Assembly: GCF_014202315.1 (NCBI RefSeq) | Contig: NZ_JACHGN010000005.1 | Span: forward strand, 62,001 to 126,000 | Direction of reading: 5' to 3' | Length of the DNA: 64,000 nucleotides | Source of the DNA: Thermocatellispora tengchongensis | GTDB lineage: Bacteria > Actinomycetota > Actinomycetes > Streptosporangiales > Streptosporangiaceae | Shown: positions 16,047 through 24,276 of the stretch, piece by piece | Layout of the letters: each line of letters opens with the position of its first letter | Position numbering within the stretch: position 1 is the stretch's first letter | Position numbers and translations under genes: made by a program | Notes under the pieces: generated by a model | What the model was told of the DNA's origin: nothing | Database searches by the model: none | The model's input: the letters and a program-made list of their open reading frames with translations, nothing else

Positions 16047-17002
16047 GAGGCGGAGGCGGCTGCGGTGACGCTCCGGCCGACCTGCTCGGCGAAGTCGGCG
16101 ATCCTGGGACCCCAGCGGGAGGCGATGTCGTCGTCGAGCTCGACGACCCGGTCGTTCTTGATCGCCGACAGCCCCGACCAGCCGGGCCGCTTGGCCAGGG
16201 TCTCCTTGGACTGCCCGCAGCACACGGTGTCGCCGAGGAAGATCAGGTCGGGGTCGGCCTCGGCCACGAACTCGGCCGACAGCTTGGGATAGCCGCCGGC
16301 CGCGCCGGGCGCCTCGTCGGCGATGTTGGTCAGCCCGAACCGGGCGTAGATCTGGCCGATGAACGTGCCGGAGGTGGCGGCGTACGGCGTGACGTCCAGC
16401 TCGTGGTAGTAGCTGAGGTCGTGGTCCTTGGGCACGGCCGAGGCCGCCTGCTCGACGCGGCGCTTCACGGTCGCCGCCAGGGTCGCCGCGGCCTCGGCGT
16501 TGCCGGTGGCGGCGCCGAGGTCGGTGATCTGGTCGTAGCTCTCCTCCAGCTTGGTGGCCGCGGGTTCGAGCAGCACCGGGACCTGGAGCTTGCCCAGCTC
16601 GGCCACGATGCCGCCGGCGTCGTTGGCCAGCACGACGAGGTCGGGGTTGTGCTCGGCGATGGCCTCGGCGTTGGGCTTGAAGCCGGACAGGGAGGTCTTC
16701 GGGGCCTCCGCCGGGTAGTCGGACTGGTCGTCCACCGCGACGACCTGGGGGCCCGCGCCGATGGCGAACAGGGTCTCGGTGGCTGTCGGCGAGAGGGAGA
16801 CGATGCGCTCGGGCCTCTTGGCGATGGAGACCGCGCCGTTGCCGGCCTGGACGGTGACCGGGAACGCCGCGGAGGAGGATGCGGGGGCGGTGGGGGAGGC
16901 CGTGGTGCCGGCGCCGCTGTCTGTGGTGGTCGCCTGGCCGCATCCGGCCAGGGCCAGCACACCCAGCAGGGCGCCCGCGAAGGCCGTGCGTACGGGCCTC
17001 AC
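16043..17002 (-). CDS. corrinoid ABC importer substrate-binding lipoprotein (BtuF-like)
   Basis: 319 residues. The signal peptide ends in the lipobox LALAGC (Cys about 21), so the protein is anchored outside the membrane. The mature part shows the helical-backbone binding-protein pattern: RPERIVSLSPTATETLFAIG, DDQSDYPAE, NPDLVVLAND and PDLIFLGD. It is the first gene of the operon and the one directly below the riboswitch. Family membership alone would also allow heme or siderophores; the leader RNA decides for cobamides. Confidence 0.88.
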   Translation of the reverse strand: MRPVRTAFAGALLGVLALAGCGQATTTDSGAGTTASPTAPASSSAAFPVTVQAGNGAVSIAKRPERIVSLSPTATETLFAIGAGPQVVAVDDQSDYPAEAPKTSLSGFKPNAEAIAEHNPDLVVLANDAGGIVAELGKLQVPVLLEPAATKLEESYDQITDLGAATGNAEAAATLAATVKRRVEQAASAVPKDHDLSYYHELDVTPYAATSGTFIGQIYARFGLTNIADEAPGAAGGYPKLSAEFVAEADPDLIFLGDTVCCGQSKETLAKRPGWSGLSAIKNDRVVELDDDIASRWGPRIADFAEQVGRSVTAAASAS

Positions 17003-17084
17003 GAGGGTCCTTTCCAGGTTGCCGGAACCGAGAGACCCGCTGGGAACGACGGATCACCCTTTTCCGCGAGGGCTGATGGCGTCG

Positions 17085-17200
17085 GCGCGGCGGCAGGCGA
17101 CCTGGCTCAGGTCCGCGGGGGACCGTGACAGTTGCGGGACAGCGCCGGACTCCAACCGGACTTCGCTGCGCGCCACGCGTCGGTGACACGTTATCAACCG
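17085..17200 (-). promoter_or_regulatory. cobalamin riboswitch
   Basis: On the minus strand the leader of the binding-protein gene holds the conserved cobalamin aptamer blocks in order: GAAGTCCGGT, GGAGTCCGGCGCTG, TCCCGCAACTGT and the B12-box-like GAGCCAGGTCGCCTGCC (about 17092-17108). About 90 bases of expression platform follow before the start codon at 17002, including a GC-rich region that could hide the ribosome site. High adenosylcobalamin should lower expression of the importer and cbiZ. The gap 17201-17299 holds nothing else recognisable. Confidence 0.9.
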
Positions 17201-17299
17201 CCAATTCGCGGCCCCGCGTCAAGGTGCCGCGTCTCAAAGTGCCCGTCTCAGGGTGCCCGTCTCAGCATGCCCCGCGGCCGGCTTCGCGCGGCCCCTCCT

Positions 17300-18112
17300 T
17301 CAACTCGCCCCGCGCCACCGCCGGAGCACGTGCTCGCCGCGCTGGGCCGTGGTGCCGCCGTCCACGAGCAGGGTCTGGCCGGTGACGCAGCGGGCCTCCT
17401 CCGAGGCGAGGAACGCCACGGCGGCGGCGACGTCGGCGGGCTCCGCCGCCCAGGGCAGCAGCCGCTCGGCCGCCTTGGCGGCCAGGCGCTCAGGGCCGAG
17501 GGCGGCCCTCGCGGTCTCGGTCAGCACCAGGCCGGGCGCGACGGCGTTGCACCGGATGCCGCGTTCGCCGTACATGGTGGCGACGTAGCGGACCAGGCCG
17601 CCGAGCGCGGCCTTGGAGGCGCCGTACGCGGCGTGCTCGTGGTCGCCGGCGTACGCGGAGACCGAGGAGGTGAACACGATCGCCCCGCCGTCGCGCATGC
17701 GCGGCACGGCGTGCTTGACCACCAGCATCGCGCCGCGCAGGTTGACGGCCATGGTGCGGTCCCAGACGGCGGTGTCCATGCCGGTCAGGTCGAGGTCGCG
17801 CCGGTACACCGCCGGGGAGAGGTCGGCGGCGTTGGCGTGGGCCACGTCCAGCCGGCCGTACGCGTCCGCGAGCCGGCCGACCGCCGCCGCGACCTGCTCC
17901 TCGTCGGCGACGTCGCACGGCAGCGCGAGCGCCGTGTCCGGGCCCAGCTCCGCGCCGAGTTCGGCGGCGAGCTCCTTGGCCGCGTCCTCGCGCACGTCCG
18001 CGATGCCGACCCTGGCCCCCTCGGCGGCCAGCCTGCGCACGGTGGCCGCGCCGATGCCGGACGCCGCGCCGGTGACCAGCGCCACCCGGCCCTCGAACCG
18101 CCGCCCGCTCAC
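17300..18112 (-). CDS. short-chain dehydrogenase/reductase (classical)
   Basis: 270 residues from the GTG at 18112, which overlaps the P450 stop; a GTG one codon upstream is also possible. It has the classical SDR pattern: VALVTGAASGIGAA cofactor loop, Asp after beta-2 (GIADVRED, NAD-preferring), a degenerate NAG motif reading ANA (VAHANAAD), catalytic Ser in VFTSSVSAY, YGASKAALGG and the PG motif APGLVLTET. It ends the operon that begins at 22074 and probably oxidises an alcohol made by the P450 or dioxygenase upstream (inference). Confidence 0.88.
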   Translation of the reverse strand: MSGRRFEGRVALVTGAASGIGAATVRRLAAEGARVGIADVREDAAKELAAELGAELGPDTALALPCDVADEEQVAAAVGRLADAYGRLDVAHANAADLSPAVYRRDLDLTGMDTAVWDRTMAVNLRGAMLVVKHAVPRMRDGGAIVFTSSVSAYAGDHEHAAYGASKAALGGLVRYVATMYGERGIRCNAVAPGLVLTETARAALGPERLAAKAAERLLPWAAEPADVAAAVAFLASEEARCVTGQTLLVDGGTTAQRGEHVLRRWRGAS

Positions 18113-19374
18113 CACTCCACCCGCAGCGCGGTCAGGCCGCGGCCGACGATGGAGCGCCGGTAGGCGATCGGCTGCCCCGGGACGAGCCGCAGGCCGGGCA
18201 GGCGCTCGCCCAGCACCTCCAGCGCGGTGCGGAGCTGGAGCCGGCCGAGCGCGGCCCCCACGCAGAAGTGGATGCCGTAGCCGAAGGTGAGGTGGGCGTC
18301 GGCGTTGGGCCGGTCGGGGTCGAAGCGCTCGGGGTCGGGGAAGACGGTCTCGTCGTGCGCGGCCGAGTCGCTGGACAGCAGGCACAGCGACCCGGCCGGG
18401 ATGACCACGCCGTGCAGGTCGATGTCGGTGCGCGCGTAACGGAAGGAGCCCAGGCTGGCGCCGTCGATGCGCATGCACTCCTCGACCACGTTGCGCACCT
18501 TCTCCGGCGGCACCGGCCACAGGCCCTCCCGGCACAGCCGCAGCACGCTGTTGCCGAGCTGGTTGGGCACGGTGTCGTTGCCGCCGAGCAGGATCGTGGA
18601 GATCAGCTCCACGACCTCCCGGTGCGACAGCTCGGTGCCGATCAGGGCGGCCATCAGCGAGGTGAAGTCCTCGCGCGGCTCGCGCCGGCGCGCGGCGACC
18701 AGCTCGTCCACGTACCCGAGGTATTCCAGGAAGGAGTGCGCGAGCGTGAGCTGGCGCTTCGGCGGCTGCGGCGACAGGAAGAGCTGGAACCAGTCCTTGA
18801 CGTGCTCCTGCACGAACTCCTCGTCGCTCTCGGGCACGCCGATGAAGCGGGCGGACAGCTTGACCGAGGGCGGGTGCGCGATCTCGGCGATCAGGTCGGC
18901 GCCGCCGCGCGGGGCGAGCCGGTCGAGCAGGTCCTCGTTCAGCTCCCGGAAGCGCTGCTCCATCGCGCCGACCGCGCGCGGCGTGAACGCCCGCGACACC
19001 GAGCGGCGCAGCCGGGTGTGGGTGGGCGGGTCCACGTTGGCGACGAAGCTGGACAGGAACGAGCCGTGCTCGCCGAGCACCCGCTTGGTCTCCTCGGCCA
19101 GGCTGCGCGAGATCGTCAGCGACCCCTCGGAGGAGAACCGCTTCGGGTCGCCGTACGCGGCGCGCACGTCCTCGTAGCGGGTCAGCACGTACGCGCCCAG
19201 GTGCTCGCTGCGGAACACCGGCCGCTCGTGCCGCAGCCTGCGCAGGAAGTCGTACGGGGCGGCGACGTGCCACTCGGAGCCGACGTCGAAGTCCTCGGCC
19301 CCCGGACCCTTCTCGGCCGCCCTGTCGCCACCGGCGGGGAGGTCGCGGGGGGAATCGGGCTGGGAAGGGTTCAT
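18109..19374 (-). CDS. cytochrome P450
   Basis: 421 residues from the ATG at 19374 (4-bp overlap with the hydrolase stop). Diagnostic segments are the I-helix LLGGNDTV (with the acid-threonine pair as Asp-Thr), the K-helix EECMR (ExxR) and the heme loop FGYGIHFCVGAALGRLQ with the thiolate Cys. It is a soluble class I bacterial P450 that needs ferredoxin and a reductase; neither is encoded nearby. Adjacent PhyH, hydrolase and SDR genes suggest an oxidative breakdown route for a hydrophobic substrate. Confidence 0.93.
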   Translation of the reverse strand: MNPSQPDSPRDLPAGGDRAAEKGPGAEDFDVGSEWHVAAPYDFLRRLRHERPVFRSEHLGAYVLTRYEDVRAAYGDPKRFSSEGSLTISRSLAEETKRVLGEHGSFLSSFVANVDPPTHTRLRRSVSRAFTPRAVGAMEQRFRELNEDLLDRLAPRGGADLIAEIAHPPSVKLSARFIGVPESDEEFVQEHVKDWFQLFLSPQPPKRQLTLAHSFLEYLGYVDELVAARRREPREDFTSLMAALIGTELSHREVVELISTILLGGNDTVPNQLGNSVLRLCREGLWPVPPEKVRNVVEECMRIDGASLGSFRYARTDIDLHGVVIPAGSLCLLSSDSAAHDETVFPDPERFDPDRPNADAHLTFGYGIHFCVGAALGRLQLRTALEVLGERLPGLRLVPGQPIAYRRSIVGRGLTALRVEW

Positions 19375-20339
19375 CGCGGGCTCCCGGAGAGGATCGTGCG
19401 GGGGTTGTCGATGAGCATCTGCCGGATCTGCTCCTCGGTGACGCCGCGCCTGCGCAGCTCGGGCAGCACGTCGCGGGAGATGTGCAGCAGGTGGTAGTCC
19501 GGGTGGCGGGCGCGTACGACGTCGGCGTCGAAGCGGTCGTTGAAGCAGTAGGAGTCGTGCGAGAGCACCATGCGGCCGGCGTGCCCGCGCTCGCACATCG
19601 CCGCCACCGTCGCCACCCGGTCCTCGAAGGAGCAGATCGTCCCGATGCCGAAGCGGTCCATGCCCAGGTAGGAGCCGCCCGCGACCAGTTCCTCCAGGTA
19701 GGCCAGGTCGGTGGAGTCGCCCGCGTGCCCGATCACCACTCTGCCCGGGTCCACGCCGCAGGAGGCGAGCAGCCGCTGCTGCTCCAGGCCGCCCCGGGAG
19801 GCGCTGTGGGAGTGGGTGGAGATCGGCGCGCCCGTGGCCAGGTGGGCCTCCGCCACGGCCCGGAACACCCGCTCGCAGCCGGGGGTCATGCCGAGATGGT
19901 CGGAGGCGCACTTGAGTATCGCGGCCTTCACGCCGGTACGTCCGATGCCCTCGGTGATGTCGCGCACGAAGAACTCGGCCAGCCGGTCCGGGCCGCCGAA
20001 CAGGCTGCCGGGGCCGCGGTTGCCGAAGTAGGGCGGCAGCGCGTCGTAGGTGTACAGGCCGGTGGCGGCGACGATGTTCACCGAGGTCAGCTCGGCCACC
20101 CGGCGCACCGCCGGGATGTAGCGGCCCAGGCCGACCACCGTGAGGTCCACGATGGTGTCGATGCCGTGCTCCTTGAGCTCGTCCAGCCGGGCCGCGGCCT
20201 CGCGGGCGCGCAGCTCGGGGTCCCAGCCCTCGGGGATGTCCGGCCAGTTCCACAGGATCTCCGGGCTGAGCCCGAAGACGTGCTCGTGCATCAGCGTGGC
20301 GCCGAGGTCGGCCACGGGCCCGGCGACGGTCTCGACCAC
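19371..20339 (-). CDS. phosphotriesterase-related amidohydrolase (lactonase-like)
   Basis: 322 residues with all binuclear-metal ligands of the PTE family: HxH in LMHEHVFG, the bridging carboxylysine in AAILKCASDHLG, His in STHSHSAS, His in VIGHAGDSTD, and Asp in LSHDSYCFND. Members hydrolyse lactones or phosphotriesters; many natural ones are lactonases. The GTG start at 20339 lies 11 bp after the PhyH stop. In this operon it could open a lactone formed by the oxygenases (inference). Confidence 0.9.
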   Translation of the reverse strand: MVETVAGPVADLGATLMHEHVFGLSPEILWNWPDIPEGWDPELRAREAAARLDELKEHGIDTIVDLTVVGLGRYIPAVRRVAELTSVNIVAATGLYTYDALPPYFGNRGPGSLFGGPDRLAEFFVRDITEGIGRTGVKAAILKCASDHLGMTPGCERVFRAVAEAHLATGAPISTHSHSASRGGLEQQRLLASCGVDPGRVVIGHAGDSTDLAYLEELVAGGSYLGMDRFGIGTICSFEDRVATVAAMCERGHAGRMVLSHDSYCFNDRFDADVVRARHPDYHLLHISRDVLPELRRRGVTEEQIRQMLIDNPRTILSGSPR

Positions 20340-20350
20340 AGCCGTCCCCC

Positions 20351-21127
20351 TCAGGCCGGCACCGGCGGGAAGCGCGGATGCTCGAACGGCCGGTTGACGG
20401 TCAGGCCGAGCCCGTCGGTCTGCGCGTACGGGGTGCCGGTGTAGAGGGCGTCGGCGTCGAAGTAGGTGACGGTGAAGGACAGCCGGGGCGTGCCGCGCCG
20501 GTTGGCGGGCGCGCCGTGCACGGTGAGCGAGTGGTGCACGGTCGCGTCGCCGGCGGCCAGGTCCAGCGACGGCGACAGCTCCAGCTCCTTGAGCCAGGGG
20601 TGCTGGCTGAGCTGGTCGTCGCCCTCGCGGGTGAACGAGCGGCCCAGGATGCCGTACCGGTGGGAGCCGTCGTAGAAGCGCAGCGAGCCCATGTCGGCGG
20701 GGACGTCCACCAGCGCCAGCCAGAACGTGAGCATGGCCGAGCGGTCCATGGGCATCCAGGGGAAGTCCTGGTGGAACTCCGTCGCCCCGTGCCCGCCGCC
20801 GGGCTCCTTGATCAGCAGGTTGGTCACCTGCACCCGCACGCCGCGGACGCCGCGCAGCAGCCGGGTGGCCGCGCGGCCCATGGCGGGCGCGAAGGTGAGC
20901 GCCCGGAACAGCTCGTCGGACTCGGCGATGTCGCGTGACTGCCCGAACGCCCGGTCCACCAGCGTCGTACGCTCCCGCTCACGGCGCCGCAGGTACACCT
21001 CCGCGCGCTCGCGCAGCCGCGCGACGGCGTCGGGCCCGACCAGGCCCGGCAGGCGCACCCACCCGTGCTCGGCGAAGAAGGCGGCCTCGTCCGCGGTCAC
21101 GTCCCTGACGGGGATCTCGTCGGCCAT
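20351..21127 (-). CDS. phytanoyl-CoA dioxygenase (PhyH) family protein
   Basis: 258 residues. It belongs to the Fe(II)/2-oxoglutarate oxygenase fold, with metal ligands HxD in EFHQDFPW and the distal His in the HHSLTVHGAPANRR region, where the Arg should bind 2-oxoglutarate. PhyH proteins hydroxylate acyl-CoAs or natural products. A KstR2-like operator (21147-21160) lies 20 bp upstream, so this gene may have its own promoter inside the operon. Confidence 0.88.
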   Translation of the reverse strand: MADEIPVRDVTADEAAFFAEHGWVRLPGLVGPDAVARLRERAEVYLRRRERERTTLVDRAFGQSRDIAESDELFRALTFAPAMGRAATRLLRGVRGVRVQVTNLLIKEPGGGHGATEFHQDFPWMPMDRSAMLTFWLALVDVPADMGSLRFYDGSHRYGILGRSFTREGDDQLSQHPWLKELELSPSLDLAAGDATVHHSLTVHGAPANRRGTPRLSFTVTYFDADALYTGTPYAQTDGLGLTVNRPFEHPRFPPVPA

Positions 21128-21142
21128 GCCCCGAGTCTCGCA

Positions 21143-21895
21143 CTAAAGCAAGCGCTTGGTAAAGAGCGCCGGCCGCGGCGGGGTGTGGATGTCGAAGGGG
21201 ATACTGCGCTGCGCCAGGATCGAGTGCGGCCGGTCGCCCGCGCCGACCAGCCCCAGCCCCTCGAACACCGCGAACCGGGCGCTGCCGGCCTCAAGGTGCA
21301 CCGCCCGCATCGGCGGGTGCCAGATGCTGTAGGTCCCCACCCGCCCGTCGCGCCGCAGGTACCAGCCGACCGTCGGATGGGTGAGCAACGGCAGCCACTC
21401 CCCCTCCCCCGCGAACCCGTCCAGCTCCCGCGCCGCCACGCCCACGGCCTCGCACCGCGCCCGGCCGGACTCCAGCCGCCACCGCACCTCGCCGTCCCAC
21501 TCCGCCTCGATGGCGATGCGGGAGCGCCGCCACGGCATGCCCCACACGTGCCTCGGGATCGCGACCAGCGGATGGTCCAGCTCGGTGCCGAAGAACCACA
21601 CCCCGCTCTCCCCGTCCCGCCCGGTGACGTACGCCCGGTAGTTGATCTGGCCGCAGGAGATCGCTGCGGGCGGGCAGAACCGGAAGTGGAAGTCGCGGTC
21701 CCGGAAGGCCACGGCCGACACCAGCGCCCCCGTACGCCCGTCCGCGAACGCCCGCACCACCGGCTCGAACCCGGGCGGCAGCCGGCCCGCCAGCGCGCCG
21801 GGCTCGACCCGGTAACTGATGATCGCGAAGTCGTCCAGATCGGTGCGCGCGTGATGCCACCGCGCCCGCGGCCGGGCCGTCCCCTGGAAGCTCAC
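21143..21895 (-). CDS. DUF2071 (acetoacetate decarboxylase-like fold) protein
   Basis: 250 residues from the GTG at 21895. Family-like features are AIISYRVEPGALAGRLPPGF near the start, GVWFFGTELDHPLVAIPR and WGMPWRRSRI in the middle, and HPTVGWYLRRDGR toward the end. DUF2071/YqjF proteins share the acetoacetate decarboxylase fold but usually lack a known reaction. The start overlaps the stop of a 60-residue ORF; the 16-bp gap to PhyH suggests one operon. Confidence 0.75.
   Translation of the reverse strand: MSFQGTARPRARWHHARTDLDDFAIISYRVEPGALAGRLPPGFEPVVRAFADGRTGALVSAVAFRDRDFHFRFCPPAAISCGQINYRAYVTGRDGESGVWFFGTELDHPLVAIPRHVWGMPWRRSRIAIEAEWDGEVRWRLESGRARCEAVGVAARELDGFAGEGEWLPLLTHPTVGWYLRRDGRVGTYSIWHPPMRAVHLEAGSARFAVFEGLGLVGAGDRPHSILAQRSIPFDIHTPPRPALFTKRLL
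21147..21160. promoter_or_regulatory. KstR2-like operator before the PhyH gene
   Basis: AGCAAGCGCTTGGT is a full match to AnCAAGnnCTTGnT. It lies in the last codons of the DUF2071 gene and 20 bp before the PhyH start, where it could control an internal promoter. A TTTAGT -10-like box overlaps it on the minus strand. Confidence 0.65.
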
Positions 21896-22074
21896 CCGTC
21901 CTCCCCTCCGCCGCGGTGGGCGGCCGCCGCCTCACGCGCCTCCCCGGCCGCCCGGCGGCGCGGCGCCCACTCCCGCGGCCGGTCCACCGGCGCCGTACGC
22001 TCCCGCTTCCGGCCCCGCCCGCAGCCGGGCGCCGTGTCGCCGTCGCGGTGCCGCTCGATGACCGTGAAGAGCAC
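21892..22074 (-). CDS. 60-residue protein, possible remnant of a DUF3303-like gene
   Basis: The N-terminus MLFTVIERHRDGDTAP resembles the start of small DUF3303-type (YciI-like) proteins, but the rest is an Arg/Gly/Ala-rich tail with no fold signature and is shorter than the usual 90 or so residues. Its TGA overlaps the DUF2071 GTG by 4 bp, so it is positioned as the first gene of the operon. It may be a degraded or frameshifted gene that still starts translation of the next one. Confidence 0.4.
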   Translation of the reverse strand: MLFTVIERHRDGDTAPGCGRGRKRERTAPVDRPREWAPRRRAAGEAREAAAAHRGGGEDG

Positions 22075-22169
22075 AAGGCATCCTAAGGCGCGCCCACACT
22101 CACCGCCGGGCCCGGAAAGCGTCCCGGCGACGGTGGATCTCCTCCCTCGCCCGGCGCCTCGCCGCGCCG

Positions 22170-22192
22170 TACGATCTCACCAAGCGCTTGCT
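22170..22192 (+). promoter_or_regulatory. -10 box and KstR2-like operator before the LLM gene
   Basis: TACGAT (22170-22175) is a plausible -10; no clear -35 is seen. ACCAAGCGCTTGCT (22179-22192) follows at once and is a full match to AnCAAGnnCTTGnT. The operator would cover the transcription start. The same DNA lies upstream of the divergent DUF2071 operon, whose first start is 105 bp away. Confidence 0.65.
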
Positions 22193-22211
22193 TCGAGCCC
22201 TGGAGGACGCC

Positions 22212-23135
22212 ATGCCCGCCACCCGCCCGTTCCGGTTCGCCGCGGTGGTGCGGCAGGCCGGGTCCGCCAAGGAGTGGGCCGAGAAGGTCAGGCGCCTGGA
22301 GGACTCCGGGTTCGACGCGGTGCTCGTGCCGGATCATCTCGTCGGGCCCCGGTTCGCGCCCGTGGCGGCGCTGACGGCCGCCGCGTGCGCGACCACGCGG
22401 CTGCGGGTGGGCACGCTGGTCTTCGCCAACGACTTCAGGCACCCGGCGGTCCTGGCCAAGGAGGCGGCCACGCTCGACGTGCTCTCCGACGGGCGGCTCG
22501 ACCTGGGGCTCGGGACGGGGTGGATGGCCGCCGACTACACCGCGGCGGGGCTGCGGTTCGATCCCCCCGGCGTCCGGGTGGACCGGCTGGCGGAGGCCGT
22601 CGCCGTGCTCAGGGGGCTGTGGGCCGACGGGCCGTTCACCTTCCACGGGCGGCACTACCGGATCACCGGGCTGGACCAGCAGCCCAAGCCGGTGCAGCGG
22701 CCGTACCCGCGGCTGCTGCTCGGCGGCGGCGGGCCGCGCATGCTCGGCCTCGCGGCCCGGCACGCCGACGTGATCAACCTCGGCATGCGCGTACGCGCCG
22801 ACGGCACCGGCCCCGACGGCGCCGACGGCGGACTCGCCGCCTTCCTGGCCAAGATCGACGTCGTACGCCGTGCCGCCGGCCCCCGCTTCGAGCGCATCGA
22901 ACTGGGCACGAGCGTCCTGCAAGCGGGCGCCCGCAGAAAGCGCGCCGCCTGGAGCGCCGCCGACGACTCGGGGCAGGCCGAGACCCCGCAGGTCCTGCTG
23001 GGCACCGCCGCCGACATGATCGCCAAACTGCGGCACTGGCGCGACGAGCACCGCGTGTCGTACTTCGTGCTGCACGACGAGCGCGACCTGCCCGCCTTCA
23101 CCCCGGTGGTCGAGGCCCTGGCGGGCGGAACCTGA
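22212..23135 (+). CDS. LLM class F420-dependent oxidoreductase
   Basis: 307 residues from the ATG at 22212, preceded by TGGAGGA; an in-frame TTG at 22188 lies inside the operator. This is a TIM-barrel luciferase-like enzyme of the MSMEG_2516-like group: GFDAVLVPDHLV, RLRVGTLVFANDFRHPAVLAK, LDVLSDGRLDLGLGTGW and RLLLGGGGPRMLGLAARHAD. Such proteins use F420 (or FMN) to oxidise or reduce small molecules. The shared operator suggests it belongs to the same regulon as the PhyH-P450 genes. Confidence 0.88.
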   Translation: MPATRPFRFAAVVRQAGSAKEWAEKVRRLEDSGFDAVLVPDHLVGPRFAPVAALTAAACATTRLRVGTLVFANDFRHPAVLAKEAATLDVLSDGRLDLGLGTGWMAADYTAAGLRFDPPGVRVDRLAEAVAVLRGLWADGPFTFHGRHYRITGLDQQPKPVQRPYPRLLLGGGGPRMLGLAARHADVINLGMRVRADGTGPDGADGGLAAFLAKIDVVRRAAGPRFERIELGTSVLQAGARRKRAAWSAADDSGQAETPQVLLGTAADMIAKLRHWRDEHRVSYFVLHDERDLPAFTPVVEALAGGT

Positions 23136-23171
23136 TTGACACCGGCACCGGCCCCTGTTCAAGATCGGAGA
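23136..23171 (+). promoter_or_regulatory. promoter of the lipoprotein gene
   Basis: TTGACA (23136-23141), 18-bp spacer, CAAGAT (23160-23165). The predicted start of transcription lies at about 23172, the A of the ATG, so the message is likely leaderless. The -35 begins right at the stop of the LLM gene. Confidence 0.6.
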
Positions 23172-24230
23172 ATGCCCCCGCGCGCAGGCGCCCTCCTTCT
23201 CGTGCTCGCCCTGGTGCTGACGGCCTGCACCGGCCCCGGCACCCGGCGCGTCTCGGTCGAGGAGATGGTCTCCCCCACAGCACCGCGGCAACCCGCGGTG
23301 ACCCCGGTCCCGGCGGCGGCCTCCGGCGCGTCGCCGCGCTTCGTCGTGACCGCCAGGACCCCGCTCACGCGCTTCCCCGACGGCGGCAAGAACGCCGAGT
23401 TCACCCCGGTGCCGCCGGCCGTGCACGACGCCGCGACCGGGGCGTTCGTGGCCGAGATCCCGCTCCCGGAGGGCGCGCCGTCCTCCTGGCGGCTCCTCGC
23501 GGCCGCGCGCGACAACCGCACGTTCCTGCTGTCCGGCTGGACCGGCCCCGGCTCCCCCTTGGTGTTCTTCCGCGTCCGCCTCGCCGAGGACGGCACCCCG
23601 GGCGAGCCGGAGGCCGTGCCGGGTCCCGCCCCGGCCGACGCCGCCCGCGGACTGCCGCACGCCGTCGCGCTGAGCCCCGACGGCACCCGCGTCGCGTACG
23701 CCATGACCGTCGTGGGCGCCGTAAAGGTGACCGTGGTGGACACCGCCACCGGCGAGCGCCGCGACTGGACCGCCCCGCCCGGCGCACCGGCGTACGGCCT
23801 GGCCTGGTCGCCCGACGGGAGGAGGCTCGCGCTGGCGTCCGGCCCGCGGGGCCTGCGCGTGCTCGACACCGAAGATCCCGGCGCCGACCTGCTCGCCGCG
23901 AGCACCCGGGTGGCGCCGGCCGGGAACCTCCTGGTCTCCTCGGTGGGGTTCACCCCCGGCGGCGAGGCCCTGATCTACTCCGACGGCCATACCGTGAAGC
24001 GGGTCGCGGTGGACGGCCGGACACCGCCCGCGACGCTCGCCGAGGTGTCGCTGCCGCGCGACGCGTCGGCGTCGCTGCGCTTCAGCCTCGACGCCGGCGG
24101 GCGTCACCTGCTCTACACGCACGGCTGGCGGCTGTTCCGGCTCGATCTGGCCGGCGGCACGACCGCCTCGGCGCCGATCGCGGGCGGCGAGCGCCCGGGC
24201 GAGGGCGATACGCCGGTGGCCGCCTGGTGA
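23172..24230 (+). CDS. putative lipoprotein with beta-propeller (PD40-like) repeats
   Basis: 352 residues from ATG 23172. The signal peptide ALLLVLALVLTAC gives a lipobox (Cys about 19). The rest has WD40/PD40-like blades with recurring SPDGTRVAYAMT, WSPDGRRLALAS and LRFSLDAGGRHLLY. It probably sits on the outside of the membrane as a beta-propeller; no catalytic site is seen. Such proteins are common in actinomycetes and rarely characterised. Confidence 0.75.
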   Translation: MPPRAGALLLVLALVLTACTGPGTRRVSVEEMVSPTAPRQPAVTPVPAAASGASPRFVVTARTPLTRFPDGGKNAEFTPVPPAVHDAATGAFVAEIPLPEGAPSSWRLLAAARDNRTFLLSGWTGPGSPLVFFRVRLAEDGTPGEPEAVPGPAPADAARGLPHAVALSPDGTRVAYAMTVVGAVKVTVVDTATGERRDWTAPPGAPAYGLAWSPDGRRLALASGPRGLRVLDTEDPGADLLAASTRVAPAGNLLVSSVGFTPGGEALIYSDGHTVKRVAVDGRTPPATLAEVSLPRDASASLRFSLDAGGRHLLYTHGWRLFRLDLAGGTTASAPIAGGERPGEGDTPVAAW

Positions 24231-24276
24231 CCCCCTCCCCGCACGGCGGGACCGCGCGGGGCATGATGGGGGAGCG

